Shown here piece by piece: positions 53,301 to 61,188 of a DNA stretch of 64,000 nt. The translations under genes were made by a program, and so were the position numbers. A model generated the notes under the pieces. The model was not told the origin of the DNA. It did not search any database and saw nothing but the letters and a program-made list of their open reading frames with translations. The DNA is from Prosthecobacter dejongeii (GTDB lineage: Bacteria; Verrucomicrobiota; Verrucomicrobiia; Verrucomicrobiales; Verrucomicrobiaceae), in the NCBI RefSeq assembly GCF_014203045.1, contig NZ_JACHIF010000008.1, positions 1 through 64,000 of the forward strand, in the 5' to 3' direction. The first letter of the stretch is position 1; each line of letters begins with the position of its first letter.

Positions 53301-54050
53301 CCTGACCTTGCCGGGGCGACAGAGCAGCGTGTCTGGAATGAGGATTGGCAATGTCTGACTCTGCCTAACAGGAGATTTATTTTAAAAGCGGGAGATCGAG
53401 ATTTTACGATTGAACTAGAACTAGAGTCCGGGAAGCCGGCGGTGATCCATGGGGCGAACGGCATCAGCGAAAAAGGGGTAACACCTGGCAATGCTAGTCA
53501 CTATTACTCCCTCACGCGCATGCCCACGCGCGGCAACATACGGGTGGGAGACCGCGCCTTTGAGATCACGGGCGAGACCTGGATGGATCATGAGTTTGGC
53601 ACCAGCTTTCTGGAAAAGGGCACCGTCGGCTGGGACTGGTTCAGCGCGCAGCTCAGTGATGGCAGCGAGCTGATGCTTTTCCAACTGCGAGGCGATGGCA
53701 AGAGTGATTCCAGTGCGGGAACCCTGATTCGTGCCGATGGCAGCGTGGTGAGCCTAACTTCCAAGGACTTCAAGCTGTCTCCAGGCCAGGTCTGGAAGTC
53801 GCCCGGAGGGGCTGCCTATCCTATCCAGTGGCAGATCGAGATTCCTGGACACGGCATTACTTTAAAAAGCAATGCGGTTTTGCCTAACCAGGAGTTTAGG
53901 GCAGAGTCCACTCCGGGGCTCGGTTATTGGGAAGGGGCCGTGGATTACACCGGGCAATCTGGGGGGCGTGAGATCACCGGTCAGGGCTACCTAGAGATGA
54001 CGGGCTACTCAGGCAAGGCCATGAGCGTGTGGTTCGGCCAGGCCCCCTGA
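50379..54050 (+). CDS. FtsX-type ABC permease fused to an AttH/CrtC-like lipocalin domain
   Basis: 1223 residues in one uninterrupted frame. Residues about 1-860 are a MacB/FtsX-type permease with two membrane halves (VALVVGLFLIYNTVSVAVMTRRREIGMLRTLGVTRGQ; LEIIAILVAMAGVAATMMTLVLERKEEIRLLRIAGAEAGQ) and large extracytoplasmic loops. The usual end motif AGVWPARRSV is followed directly by SRTFVASVLLALFCPWGAQAQE, which looks like a signal peptide. From about 888 comes the AttH/carotenoid 1,2-hydratase-like domain (KIEWWYFTGN, ETWMDHEFG, GWDWFSAQLSDG). In related att-type clusters these are separate genes. An internal GTG at 52971 could start a separate AttH protein. Convergent with holB. Confidence 0.92.
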   Translation: MIRFSLFRRFILRPMLAEPVRTALTALGVMLGVAVMLAIQLANSGSLRGFSAALDAVSGKAALEITSAPLGVDESLLPGLSWLREFGIATPVIESDVMAVTGEGREMLRVIGVDAMRDPALRDYAVSEGSAGTVSGMELMALLGKPDSLLLTRTFAQRHHLKKGDALQLLVGDRKRQCTISAILGAGEADVKKGPQSALAAQSLAIMDIANAQVILDKPGRIDRIELRLHEGVQVEQAEQEVKQRLGVGLSVSRPQRRSAAVEKMLAAFHFNLTMLSGIALVVGLFLIYNTVSVAVMTRRREIGMLRTLGVTRGQVLRLFLGEATLLGLMGALLGVPLAKVMAEAAIALTSTTVDTLYVATAAQVPALTWGHWAMAFGVALPLSLLAAALPAREAAQVTPLEAMRETHAALQQHPARAKRKWVLGSPGILFLIVGYVAARQPAVMGLPLWGYFACLCAIAGMSLMVPMVLRGTAHMLRGILGRIFGIEGRLAASQIRASTHRLSVSVAALAVSLALTVAIAVMVGSFRQTVLYWVDQTLGADLYVRPGTPPRSQSPPTFSEATLKTLRKHPAVAAFDGYRSMDLPYRDRIIKLGTGDFEVQMQHGRIALKTRGDAKAMLRQAKDKGEVFVSESFALRFGVKEGDLVTLPTPRGDHAFRIAAQFYDYSNDSGTLTMDKTLFQHWFGESLPTHVAMYLKPGANAETVKTELVQQLDGRGFVAIFTNAGLRQEVLRIFDSTFAITWALEIIAILVAMAGVAATMMTLVLERKEEIRLLRIAGAEAGQVRRTIVIESGLLGAVSQGLGLVAGMLLSLVLIRVINPQSFGWSIQFYTPWLFLLGSTLLTVIGTMIAGVWPARRSVSRTFVASVLLALFCPWGAQAQEWKPSMPGYIYAFPRDHGQHPQHKIEWWYFTGNVRSKEGQRFGYQLTFFRIGAVAEALVKSPWALRDVWMAHLALTDVAGKKYYHADRLNRAGPDLAGATEQRVWNEDWQCLTLPNRRFILKAGDRDFTIELELESGKPAVIHGANGISEKGVTPGNASHYYSLTRMPTRGNIRVGDRAFEITGETWMDHEFGTSFLEKGTVGWDWFSAQLSDGSELMLFQLRGDGKSDSSAGTLIRADGSVVSLTSKDFKLSPGQVWKSPGGAAYPIQWQIEIPGHGITLKSNAVLPNQEFRAESTPGLGYWEGAVDYTGQSGGREITGQGYLEMTGYSGKAMSVWFGQAP

Positions 54051-54061
54051 GGTGCTGCGGG

Positions 54062-55060
54062 CTATTTGCCAAAGGCCTGAATGAAACCGACTTCTAGGGC
54101 CAGGCCTTCGTTAACGTTTGTGTGCAGGTGCGATTCTAACTGGCGCAGCGTGCGCAGCCGTTTGGTGGTTTCACCGGGATCCCAGCGCTGAGCTAGGGCG
54201 GCTGTGGCTGCCGCGTATTCGGGAAGATCGAGATGCTCTGCCCCCACCTGCTGGCGGGCGATGTCTCCCATCCAGGCTAACAAGAGATCCATCAAAGCAT
54301 CGCGCTGTTGTAGGTAGGTGGCTTCGATTTGCGCCGTCACTTGCTCCTCACGTTGTTTCAGCCATGTGCCATCTGTCGTCTGCTTGTAGTGATCTTGTTC
54401 CTTTTCGAATTCGTCTTCCTGCTCTTCCTTGATGTCGCCATGAAGGTCTTCGAGGATGGCCTGGAAATCGGCTTTAAGACCTAGTGCAGCGGAGATGCTG
54501 CCACCGGCTTGGTTGCGCGTCAGTTTTTCTAGAACGGCCAACAGCTTTTGCTCGTGCTCCGTGAATTTGCGTGCACCACCAGGAGGCAGAAGGGGAATCT
54601 CGATGACACGAGAGCGGATGGTGGGCAGGAGCTGGCCGGGCTGAGTGGTCAGCAGTAGCAGCAGGGTGCGTGGCGGTGGCTCTTCGAGAGTTTTGAGGAA
54701 AGCATTCTGCGCCTGATCATTCATGCGCTCTGCATCCACGATGACTCCCAGTTTGTAGCCTCCGGGGCCAGTGGTGCGGTGGATCATACGCTCCAGGTAA
54801 CGGATGGTTCCCACGTCATCGGCATCGTCTCCCACCTTGATGCGGCGCGATTTACTCTGGGGCCGCAGAATGATGGCCCCTTCCTGGGACCAAGCGTCCA
54901 GATCTGGGTGGCGGGCTGCGGTGACCAAGCTCATGACTTGAGCCGCAAAGCCTTCACGGTCGGCCTCGCGCGGTCCCGTGATGAGGTAAGCGTGCGCCAG
55001 TCGGCCCAACTTTTGGGCGCGAGTGATGAGGTTAAGGGCGTGGTCGGGCTTAAAGGGCAT
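54062..55060 (-). CDS. holB: DNA polymerase III, delta' subunit
   Basis: 332 residues, clamp-loader subunit. N terminus HALNLITRAQKLGRLAHAYLITGPREADREG, RIKVGDDADDVGTIRYLERMIHRT, then GVIVDAERMNDQAQNAFLKTLEEPPPRTLLLLLTTQPGQLLPTIRSR, the family hallmark. The P-loop is degenerate (GPREADREG), as is normal for delta'. The Cys-based zinc module seen in many delta' proteins is absent. The start overlaps the 3' end of tmk by 11 bases, the common tmk-holB order. A long acidic insertion near 205-250 (DIKEEQEDEFEKEQD) is unusual. Confidence 0.93.
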   Translation of the reverse strand: MPFKPDHALNLITRAQKLGRLAHAYLITGPREADREGFAAQVMSLVTAARHPDLDAWSQEGAIILRPQSKSRRIKVGDDADDVGTIRYLERMIHRTTGPGGYKLGVIVDAERMNDQAQNAFLKTLEEPPPRTLLLLLTTQPGQLLPTIRSRVIEIPLLPPGGARKFTEHEQKLLAVLEKLTRNQAGGSISAALGLKADFQAILEDLHGDIKEEQEDEFEKEQDHYKQTTDGTWLKQREEQVTAQIEATYLQQRDALMDLLLAWMGDIARQQVGAEHLDLPEYAAATAALAQRWDPGETTKRLRTLRQLESHLHTNVNEGLALEVGFIQAFGK

Positions 55061-55709
55061 GGCGGCGTGTTTGCAGGAGTGACCAGATATCGCCGTGAAG
55101 GGCTTCCGGAGGCTGGTCGGCGTTCAGCATCGTGATGCGTTGAGGCTGCGCTTGAGCGAGCTGGCGATAACCTTCGCGCACTTTTTCAAAGAAGGCGAGA
55201 GGCTGGCTTTCCATTCGGTCCAGCTCCCTGCCTGAGTCATCAATCCGGCGGCGGGCAGTGACCGCATCCATATCCAAGACCAACGTTAGATGAGGTAAAG
55301 TGCCCCCTGTGGCAAAGGCATTGATCGCCTGCACACTCTCCAGTTGTAGCCCGCGCGCCATGCCCTGATAGACTGTGGTGGAATCGAGAAAACGATCCAA
55401 AATAACCAGGGTGCCCGCTGCAAGGAGAGGCCGGATTTTCTCCCGCACGATCTGGGCGCGGCTGGCGGCAAACAGCAGCAGTTCAGCTTCTGGGCTCATG
55501 CCTTCGCCCGCTTTGCCATGCTGCAACAGGTGGCGGATTTCTTCCCCCACGGCTGTGCCGCCTGGCTCACGCAGAACTACCACGGGCTGGCCCTCGGCTT
55601 CGAGACGATCCTTTAACAGGCGGATCTGGGTTGACTTGCCACAGCCCTCAGACCCCTCAAAGGAGAGGAAAAAACCGGGGGCTGTAGAGGAGGTGTCGTC
55701 CAGGGTCAT
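55050..55709 (-). CDS. tmk: thymidylate kinase
   Basis: 219 residues. Phosphorylates dTMP with ATP. P-loop FEGSEGCGKSTQ, dTMP-binding REPGGTAVGEEIRHLL, DRFLDSTTVYQGMARG, and LID RRRIDDSGRELDRMES. Start ATG 55709 gives the family N terminus; the frame is open far upstream through the hisI antisense and those codons are not used. Holds the promoter side of a tmk-holB operon, divergent from hisI with 90 bases between. Confidence 0.95.
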   Translation of the reverse strand: MTLDDTSSTAPGFFLSFEGSEGCGKSTQIRLLKDRLEAEGQPVVVLREPGGTAVGEEIRHLLQHGKAGEGMSPEAELLLFAASRAQIVREKIRPLLAAGTLVILDRFLDSTTVYQGMARGLQLESVQAINAFATGGTLPHLTLVLDMDAVTARRRIDDSGRELDRMESQPLAFFEKVREGYRQLAQAQPQRITMLNADQPPEALHGDIWSLLQTRRHAL

Positions 55710-55799
55710 GGCAGTGCCCTCCTTTCCTAGCGTGAGCCAGCCAGAAGTCGAACAAAAGCATTTTGGTTTTGGCAAACTGGCGTATCTTCCCGGCCCCCA

Positions 55800-56222
55800 A
55801 TGACAACCACCCCCCCGTACCAATTTGGTCCCCGAGAAAGCAAGAAGGTCATCGAAGAAGACCTCGTTTTTGCACCCAAGTTCGATGAGCATGGCCTCAT
55901 CGCAGCCATGGCCGTGGATGCTCATACCGACGAGGCGCTGATGCTGGCCTACATGAACGAGGAATCTCTGCGCATGACCCTTGAGAAAGGCCAGGCTGTT
56001 TACTGGAGCCGCAGCCGTAACCAGCTTTGGCACAAGGGGGAAACGAGCGGTGAATTTCAGGAAATTGTCGAAATCCGAACGGATTGCGACCAGGATGCAC
56101 TCATCCTGCGGGTGATCCAGCACGGCGGTGGCTGCTGCCACACCAAGCGCAACAACTGCTTTTACCGTAAAGTCGTGGCCCCAAAACAAGGCGGGCTGGT
56201 GAAGCTGGCGATGGTGGAGTAG
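55800..56222 (+). CDS. hisI: phosphoribosyl-AMP cyclohydrolase
   Basis: 140 residues; opens the ring of phosphoribosyl-AMP in histidine synthesis. Family marks: [52 protein letters not shown], and zinc/magnesium-binding [30 protein letters not shown]. HisE (pyrophosphohydrolase) is not fused and no other his gene is near, so the pathway is scattered. Start ATG 55800. Own terminator. Confidence 0.96.
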   Translation: MTTTPPYQFGPRESKKVIEEDLVFAPKFDEHGLIAAMAVDAHTDEALMLAYMNEESLRMTLEKGQAVYWSRSRNQLWHKGETSGEFQEIVEIRTDCDQDALILRVIQHGGGCCHTKRNNCFYRKVVAPKQGGLVKLAMVE

Positions 56223-56245
56223 GCTCCCCCTCGTTTAAATTTCAG

Positions 56246-56279
56246 ACCGCCGTTCCTTCCATGGAGCGGCGGTTTTTGT
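56246..56279 (+). terminator. intrinsic terminator of hisI
   Basis: ACCGCCG (56246-56252) pairs with CGGCGGT (56267-56273), followed by T run TTTTGTTTT. It begins 24 bases after the stop. Confidence 0.9.
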
Positions 56280-56350
56280 TTTAAAGGCGATTATGCAAGC
56301 GACTTCGAACATGGGGCTTGGCCTTTCACAAAAAACTCAATCAGTCGTCA

Positions 56351-56992
56351 TTATTCAAAGCGCAGGGGGATGATGGAGGGAAAAGGGTGGGGTTTACCAT
56401 CCACAGTGCCCGGCTTGAACTGCCAGTCCTTGCGTGCGGCTTCGATGCCTGGGAGGAAAATTTCGGCCTTCTCCCCAGTGACCAGGATCTGGTCTACATC
56501 CCCCTTTTCATTGATAATCACATGAGCTTTCGCAGTACCTCTCTGAAATCCTTGGGGCAGATAAGGCAACCTCAAAGAAATGAGGCGTGGTCGAACAATA
56601 TTGCGACCCTGTTTTTCGTAGTTGGCTAATTGACCCGATAGTTTCTCGTGCTCAGCTAGGGAGAGGGGCTTCATGGGTCTGGTAGGTCTGCTTGGGCGTG
56701 GTGGTTGAGCGCGTAGAATAACGATTTCCGATTTACCTGCCCTATTTGGCGGGGCTCGGAAGTTTTTCATTAGGTTGCTTCGCAGGCGCTCTTGATCCTT
56801 TGTGGGCACCGAGCCGAGAAAATTGACGTCCTTCACTCTGCCGTCTGGGTTGAGTGTGAGTTCAATGCTGGTGAGGCCCGACTCCGACGGCGAAGTGGGA
56901 GACGGTTCTGGCTCGTGGGTGGTGCAACTGGTCAAGCCACTGAGGATGACGAGCGCGGTAAAAAGCTGGGCTGCTGGGGTGAGCTTGATCAT
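56351..56992 (-). CDS. lipoprotein with TonB-like C-terminal domain
   Basis: 213 residues. N-terminal signal ends in a lipobox (FTALVILSGLTSC), so lipid-anchored. Two TonB-C-like halves: about 35-90 (LTSIELTLNPDGRVKDVNFLGSVPTKDQERLRSNL) and 155-213 (AKAHVIINEKGDVDQILVTGE, AARKDWQFKPGTVDG). A Pro/Arg-rich linker lies between. No ExbB/ExbD genes nearby, so energy coupling is doubtful; lone TonB-like lipoproteins occur in these bacteria. ATG 56992 fits the signal; the frame extends to 57025. Confidence 0.85.
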   Translation of the reverse strand: MIKLTPAAQLFTALVILSGLTSCTTHEPEPSPTSPSESGLTSIELTLNPDGRVKDVNFLGSVPTKDQERLRSNLMKNFRAPPNRAGKSEIVILRAQPPRPSRPTRPMKPLSLAEHEKLSGQLANYEKQGRNIVRPRLISLRLPYLPQGFQRGTAKAHVIINEKGDVDQILVTGEKAEIFLPGIEAARKDWQFKPGTVDGKPHPFPSIIPLRFE

Positions 56993-57068
56993 TACGAAAG
57001 GTGCTGTGTGCCTAGTCCTGAGCATGTGGCCTTGTCAAAGGGGGGCTGATTTTATTCAGGACCGCTCC

Positions 57069-57096
57069 TTGACGCTGCGTGTCGAGTTTCTATGAT
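57069..57096 (+). promoter_or_regulatory. promoter of sucD
   Basis: TTGACG at 57069-57074, a 16-base spacer, TATGAT at 57091-57096. The start point would be near 57103, which makes the ATG at 57143 the start of sucD and excludes the upstream in-frame codons at 57092. Confidence 0.75.
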
Positions 57097-57142
57097 GGAG
57101 TGCCCACGCCTGGGCAGCCCAGTTTTCCGCCCCCACACCATC

Positions 57143-58048
57143 ATGGCCATCCTCGTTGACACAAACACCCGCATTCTCGTCCAAGGCATCACGGGGGACT
57201 TCGGTTCCCGCCACGCTAAGGCATCGCTTGATTATGGCACGCAGCTCGTGGCCGGTGTGACCCCTGGCAAAGGTGGCCTGACCTTCGATCACGGCAGCCA
57301 CAAGGTGCCTGTGTATGACACCGTGGCCGAGGCCGCCAAGCAGAGCGGTGCCACCGTCAGTGTAATCTTTGTGCCACCGCCCTTCGCGGCTGATGCCATC
57401 CTGGAAGGTGTGGATGCCGGTCTGGACCTCGTCGTTGCGATCACCGAAGGTATCCCGGTCAATGACATGATCCGCGTGAAAGCCGCCATGAAAGGCAGCA
57501 AGACCCGCCTCATCGGCCCGAACTGCCCGGGTCTAGTCACCCCAGGTCTGGGTGAAAAATCCCACGGTGGCTGCCGTATCGGCATCGCCCCCGGCTACAT
57601 TCACAAGCGTGGCAATGTGGGCGTCGTCAGCCGCTCCGGCACTCTCACCTATGAGGCCGTCTGGCAGCTCACCACCCGTGGTTACGGCCAGAGCACCTGT
57701 GTCGGCATCGGCGGAGATCCGGTAAATGGCACCAACCATTTGGACATCCTGAAGATGTTCAATGAAGATCCTGAGACCGAGGCCATCATCATGATTGGCG
57801 AGATCGGTGGCAATGCTGAAGTCGAAGCCGGCCTCTGGGCAAAAGAAAACGTGAAGAAGCCTATCGCGGCCTTCATCGCTGGTGCCACCGCTCCTCCAGG
57901 ACGTCGTATGGGCCACGCTGGTGCCATCATCGGTGGGGCAGATGATACGGCAGAGGCCAAAAAGCGTATCTTGGCTGAGTGTGGAATTTCCGTGGCTGAT
58001 TCCCCGGCCGATATGGCTGCGGCTCTGCTCAAAGTGTGGGGCAAATAA
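57143..58048 (+). CDS. sucD: succinate-CoA ligase (ADP-forming) alpha subunit
   Basis: 301 residues. CoA-binding Rossmann domain ([32 protein letters not shown]) and ligase domain ([41 protein letters not shown]). The phospho-His is His258 in GHAGAIIGG. The enzyme makes ATP (or GTP) from succinyl-CoA in the citric acid cycle. The beta subunit gene sucC, normally just upstream, is absent here, so this alpha gene has its own promoter and terminator. Confidence 0.96.
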   Translation: MAILVDTNTRILVQGITGDFGSRHAKASLDYGTQLVAGVTPGKGGLTFDHGSHKVPVYDTVAEAAKQSGATVSVIFVPPPFAADAILEGVDAGLDLVVAITEGIPVNDMIRVKAAMKGSKTRLIGPNCPGLVTPGLGEKSHGGCRIGIAPGYIHKRGNVGVVSRSGTLTYEAVWQLTTRGYGQSTCVGIGGDPVNGTNHLDILKMFNEDPETEAIIMIGEIGGNAEVEAGLWAKENVKKPIAAFIAGATAPPGRRMGHAGAIIGGADDTAEAKKRILAECGISVADSPADMAAALLKVWGK

Positions 58049-58084
58049 GCTCCATTTCGGCAGCCTCAATGCCATGTTTTCAAG

Positions 58085-58114
58085 GCGCATCCTGGTTTTC
58101 AGGATGCGCTTTTT
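58085..58114 (+). terminator. intrinsic terminator of sucD
   Basis: GCGCATCCTG (58085-58094) pairs with CAGGATGCGC (58100-58109), loop GTTTT, followed by five T. Confidence 0.92.
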
Positions 58115-58138
58115 AGTTAGGGTTAGGTCATCAGATCA

Positions 58139-61072
58139 TCAACTGGGAGATTCTGTGAGAACTTGCCGCAGCTTTGTCAGTAAAGTCTCGGCAGTGTAGG
58201 GTTTTGGGATGAAATGTTTGACACCTGCATTCATGGCATTGGCCACCATGTCGCTCACATTAAGTCCACTCGCGGCAATGATCTGTGCGTGAGGATTGAT
58301 GCGTAGCAAAACGGGGATGGTCGTCGGGCCATCCATGACGGGCATCATCATGTCCGTCAGGATGGCGGAGATGGCGTCTTTCTGCATCGCATAATAGGCT
58401 GTGGCTTCGGCCCCGTCATTGGCTAGCAAGACACGGTAGCCGAAAGCTTCCAGTGTCTGCCGGGTGATCTGGCGCACGGCATCTTCATCATCCACCACCA
58501 GGATCAGCTCTCCCTGGCCACGGGGGAGATCTACAGGTTGGGCCTCGCTCAGTTCAGGGGGGGGATCCGTCTGAGCTGGGAGATAAACATGGAACTGGCT
58601 ACCGATGCCCAGCTCACTGTGCACACGTATGAAACCGCCGTGGCTTTTGATGATAGCCAGTGTGGTAGAAAGGCCCAGACCGGTGCCTTTACCGAGTTCC
58701 TTGGTCGTGTAAAAGGGCTCGAAGATGCGCTCGATGGTTTTGGTGGTCATCCCTGTTCCTGTATCCATCACCTTCAACACGATGTAGGGGCCGGGCTCAG
58801 CCTGCAGGTTCATTCCCGCAGAAGTCTTTTCTAAAACTTCGTTATGGGCCGAAAGGGTTAGCGTTCCGCCATCCGGCATCGCATCGCGTGCATTGACACA
58901 GAGATTCACCAAGACTTGGTGCAGTTGAGTCGGGTCTCCTTGGACGATCCATAAATCATCTGGCACATGAGTCTTGACCTGGATGCTTTTGAAGAAGGTT
59001 TCGTTCGCGATTTTTTCGACTTCCTGAATTAGGTGTCCGATGCGCACGTCAAGTTGTTGGCTTTCAACTCCACGAGCAAAGGAAAGAACTTGGCTGACCA
59101 TGTCAGCTCCTCTTTTGGCACTGCCTTCGATGGTCGAAAGAATGTTGAGGCGATTGCTGTCAGACTCATGAAGCTTCAACAGCTCGATGGCCATCATGAT
59201 GGGAGCTAGCACATTATTGAGATCATGCGCGATGCCGCCCGCCAGTGTGCCGATACTTTCCATTCGTTGGGCACGTAGGAATTGTTGCTCCAGTTTTTTG
59301 CGTTCAGTGATGTCCGTATTGATGGCCAGGATCGCCTTCGGTTCGCCACTCTCACTACGCACGAGCGTCCAGCGTGCTTCGACGATGATGTCCTGCCCAT
59401 CTTTATTTGTCTGCTGAAGTTCGCCATGCCACTCGCCTTTTTTGATCGTGGCAGCAGTGGCTTCCTGAAAGGCTGAAGGGTCTTTATACAGCATTTCTTG
59501 GATGGACTTGCCCAGGGCTTCCTCCTTCGTCCAGCCATAGAGTCGTTCGGCACTGTGGTTCCAGTAGAGGATATGGTGTTCCAAACTGCGCATCAGGATG
59601 GCATCTTGGGCCTTGTCCAGCAGCGTGGCCTGTTCTCGCAACTTGATCTCCGCCGCTTTGCTGTCGGTGACATCGCGGGAAATACCGATGAGGCCGATAA
59701 CGTTGCCTTGATTATCCCGGTAGGGGGCCTTGGTGGCACTGTAGGTACGTGTCACCCCTGCGGCCGTCAGGATTTCTTCGGTGATGAGCACTTGATTCGT
59801 GGACATGACTTGACGGTCACTGTCCCTGACCACACGGGCTCCCTCCGGCCCAAAGAGGAAGAGGTCATCTTGGCCTAGCACTTCTTCGACAGATCTTCCT
59901 ACGAGCTTGCAGGCTCCTTCATTGAAAAGGAGATAACGACCTTCGAGATCTTTTACGAAAACAGCATCGGGCGTTCCTTCTGCCACTGCCCTTAGAAGGT
60001 CGGTGGTCAGTTGCATCTTGGTTTCTGTTTCCACCTGTTCCGTGATGTCCCGGCAGGTGCCGAGGGCGCGCTGGGGCTGCTCATTTTCATCCTGGAATAC
60101 TTGCCAGCGCTCCTGGATGTATTTAATCCTCCCATCTGGCATCCGTAGCCGGTGCTTCAACTCACATGGCGTTTCAAGGTGCAACGAATTTAAGAAGGCT
60201 GCATTCACGGCCTCGCGGTCATCTGGATGGACGATCTGAAGAAAGGCCTCATGGGTCGGGTGGAAAGTCGCTTCATCAGTCTCATGAATGCGGTGAGCTT
60301 CTGCGGACCATTGCACCTCGAAAGTCTGGAGATTGGTTTCCCAACTTCCGACCTTGGCTACTGCTTGGGCGGTCACCAGCCTCAGCCGCTCCTTATCGAG
60401 CTCTTTGGCGAGCAGTCGCAGTTCTTGTTCGCTCTTTTCAAACGCTACCTGAGATCTGTGCTTGTCCGTGATGTCGTGGGTGGTGCCAATCATTTTCAGA
60501 GGTGCGCCCGTGGACTCATCGAATAAAAGGTGAGCAATCTCCTGCACGATGCGTTCTTCACCATCTGGGCGGATGAGCCGATGAACGACAGAGTAGGGTT
60601 TTTTCTCTCGAAGGGCTTCAGCGACAGCCTCACGAATAGCCTCATGGTCATCAGGATGCACGAGGCGGAAAAAGAGCTCATTGGTCACCTCAATGCTTCC
60701 AGGTTCATACCCGGCGAGGCGGAACATTTCATCGGACCAACGCATCGGATTGGCCGCGCGATCTTCGAGGTCTTTCAAATCCTGCTCCCAACTCCCAAAG
60801 TGACCGATTCTCTGCGCTGCGGCTAGGCTGGCCTCATTCGCACGCAGAGCTACTTCTGTTTCGCAGTGTTGCTGAAGGGTCTGTTTGAGCTCTAAGTTCT
60901 CCTGCTGAAGTTTGAGCCATGCCTCATCCTGCTCGAGGCCAGATGCTGAGGTGTTGTTCACCCATTTCACTGTATGACCCTTTTCCCTCAGCAGAGCCGC
61001 CACCTCGTGGAGGTTGGTTTTCTTATCATCAACGATCAAGACAGGAGTCATGGGCGGTGGGGTGATGGTCAA
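58139..61072 (-). CDS. soluble hybrid histidine kinase with PAS domains and C-terminal receiver
   Basis: 977 residues, no membrane segment. N-terminal about 10-55 resembles the first half of a receiver (VLIVDDKKTNLHEVAALLREKGH) but stops before any phosphoacceptor Asp, followed by a coiled coil. Then four PAS regions (for example FGSWEQDLKD..., GSWETNLQTFEVQW, PDAVFVKDLEGRYLLFN, DAILMRSLEHHILYWN). The HisKA has GGIAHDLNNVL (His616), the HATPase NARDAMPDGG, DTGTGM and GKGTGLGLS, and a C-terminal receiver has VVDDED and Asp907 in LTDMMMPVMDG. The second copy (61189 on) is a paralogue with a near-identical C half. Transcribed away from sucD. Confidence 0.93.
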   Translation of the reverse strand: MTITPPPMTPVLIVDDKKTNLHEVAALLREKGHTVKWVNNTSASGLEQDEAWLKLQQENLELKQTLQQHCETEVALRANEASLAAAQRIGHFGSWEQDLKDLEDRAANPMRWSDEMFRLAGYEPGSIEVTNELFFRLVHPDDHEAIREAVAEALREKKPYSVVHRLIRPDGEERIVQEIAHLLFDESTGAPLKMIGTTHDITDKHRSQVAFEKSEQELRLLAKELDKERLRLVTAQAVAKVGSWETNLQTFEVQWSAEAHRIHETDEATFHPTHEAFLQIVHPDDREAVNAAFLNSLHLETPCELKHRLRMPDGRIKYIQERWQVFQDENEQPQRALGTCRDITEQVETETKMQLTTDLLRAVAEGTPDAVFVKDLEGRYLLFNEGACKLVGRSVEEVLGQDDLFLFGPEGARVVRDSDRQVMSTNQVLITEEILTAAGVTRTYSATKAPYRDNQGNVIGLIGISRDVTDSKAAEIKLREQATLLDKAQDAILMRSLEHHILYWNHSAERLYGWTKEEALGKSIQEMLYKDPSAFQEATAATIKKGEWHGELQQTNKDGQDIIVEARWTLVRSESGEPKAILAINTDITERKKLEQQFLRAQRMESIGTLAGGIAHDLNNVLAPIMMAIELLKLHESDSNRLNILSTIEGSAKRGADMVSQVLSFARGVESQQLDVRIGHLIQEVEKIANETFFKSIQVKTHVPDDLWIVQGDPTQLHQVLVNLCVNARDAMPDGGTLTLSAHNEVLEKTSAGMNLQAEPGPYIVLKVMDTGTGMTTKTIERIFEPFYTTKELGKGTGLGLSTTLAIIKSHGGFIRVHSELGIGSQFHVYLPAQTDPPPELSEAQPVDLPRGQGELILVVDDEDAVRQITRQTLEAFGYRVLLANDGAEATAYYAMQKDAISAILTDMMMPVMDGPTTIPVLLRINPHAQIIAASGLNVSDMVANAMNAGVKHFIPKPYTAETLLTKLRQVLTESPS

Positions 61073-61188
61073 ATCTACTGTTCCGTGGATCAGGCAGACT
61101 GGCGGTGTGGCTGGGGCTGCTTACTGAATGGAAGTCATGGCAAGGAGGATCCACCGGTCTTGATCGTGCCAAACTAGGTCGAAGGGAC

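Noticed and set aside
55710..56189. Upstream extension of tmk
   Set aside because: It is antisense to hisI; the P-loop protein starts normally at 55709.
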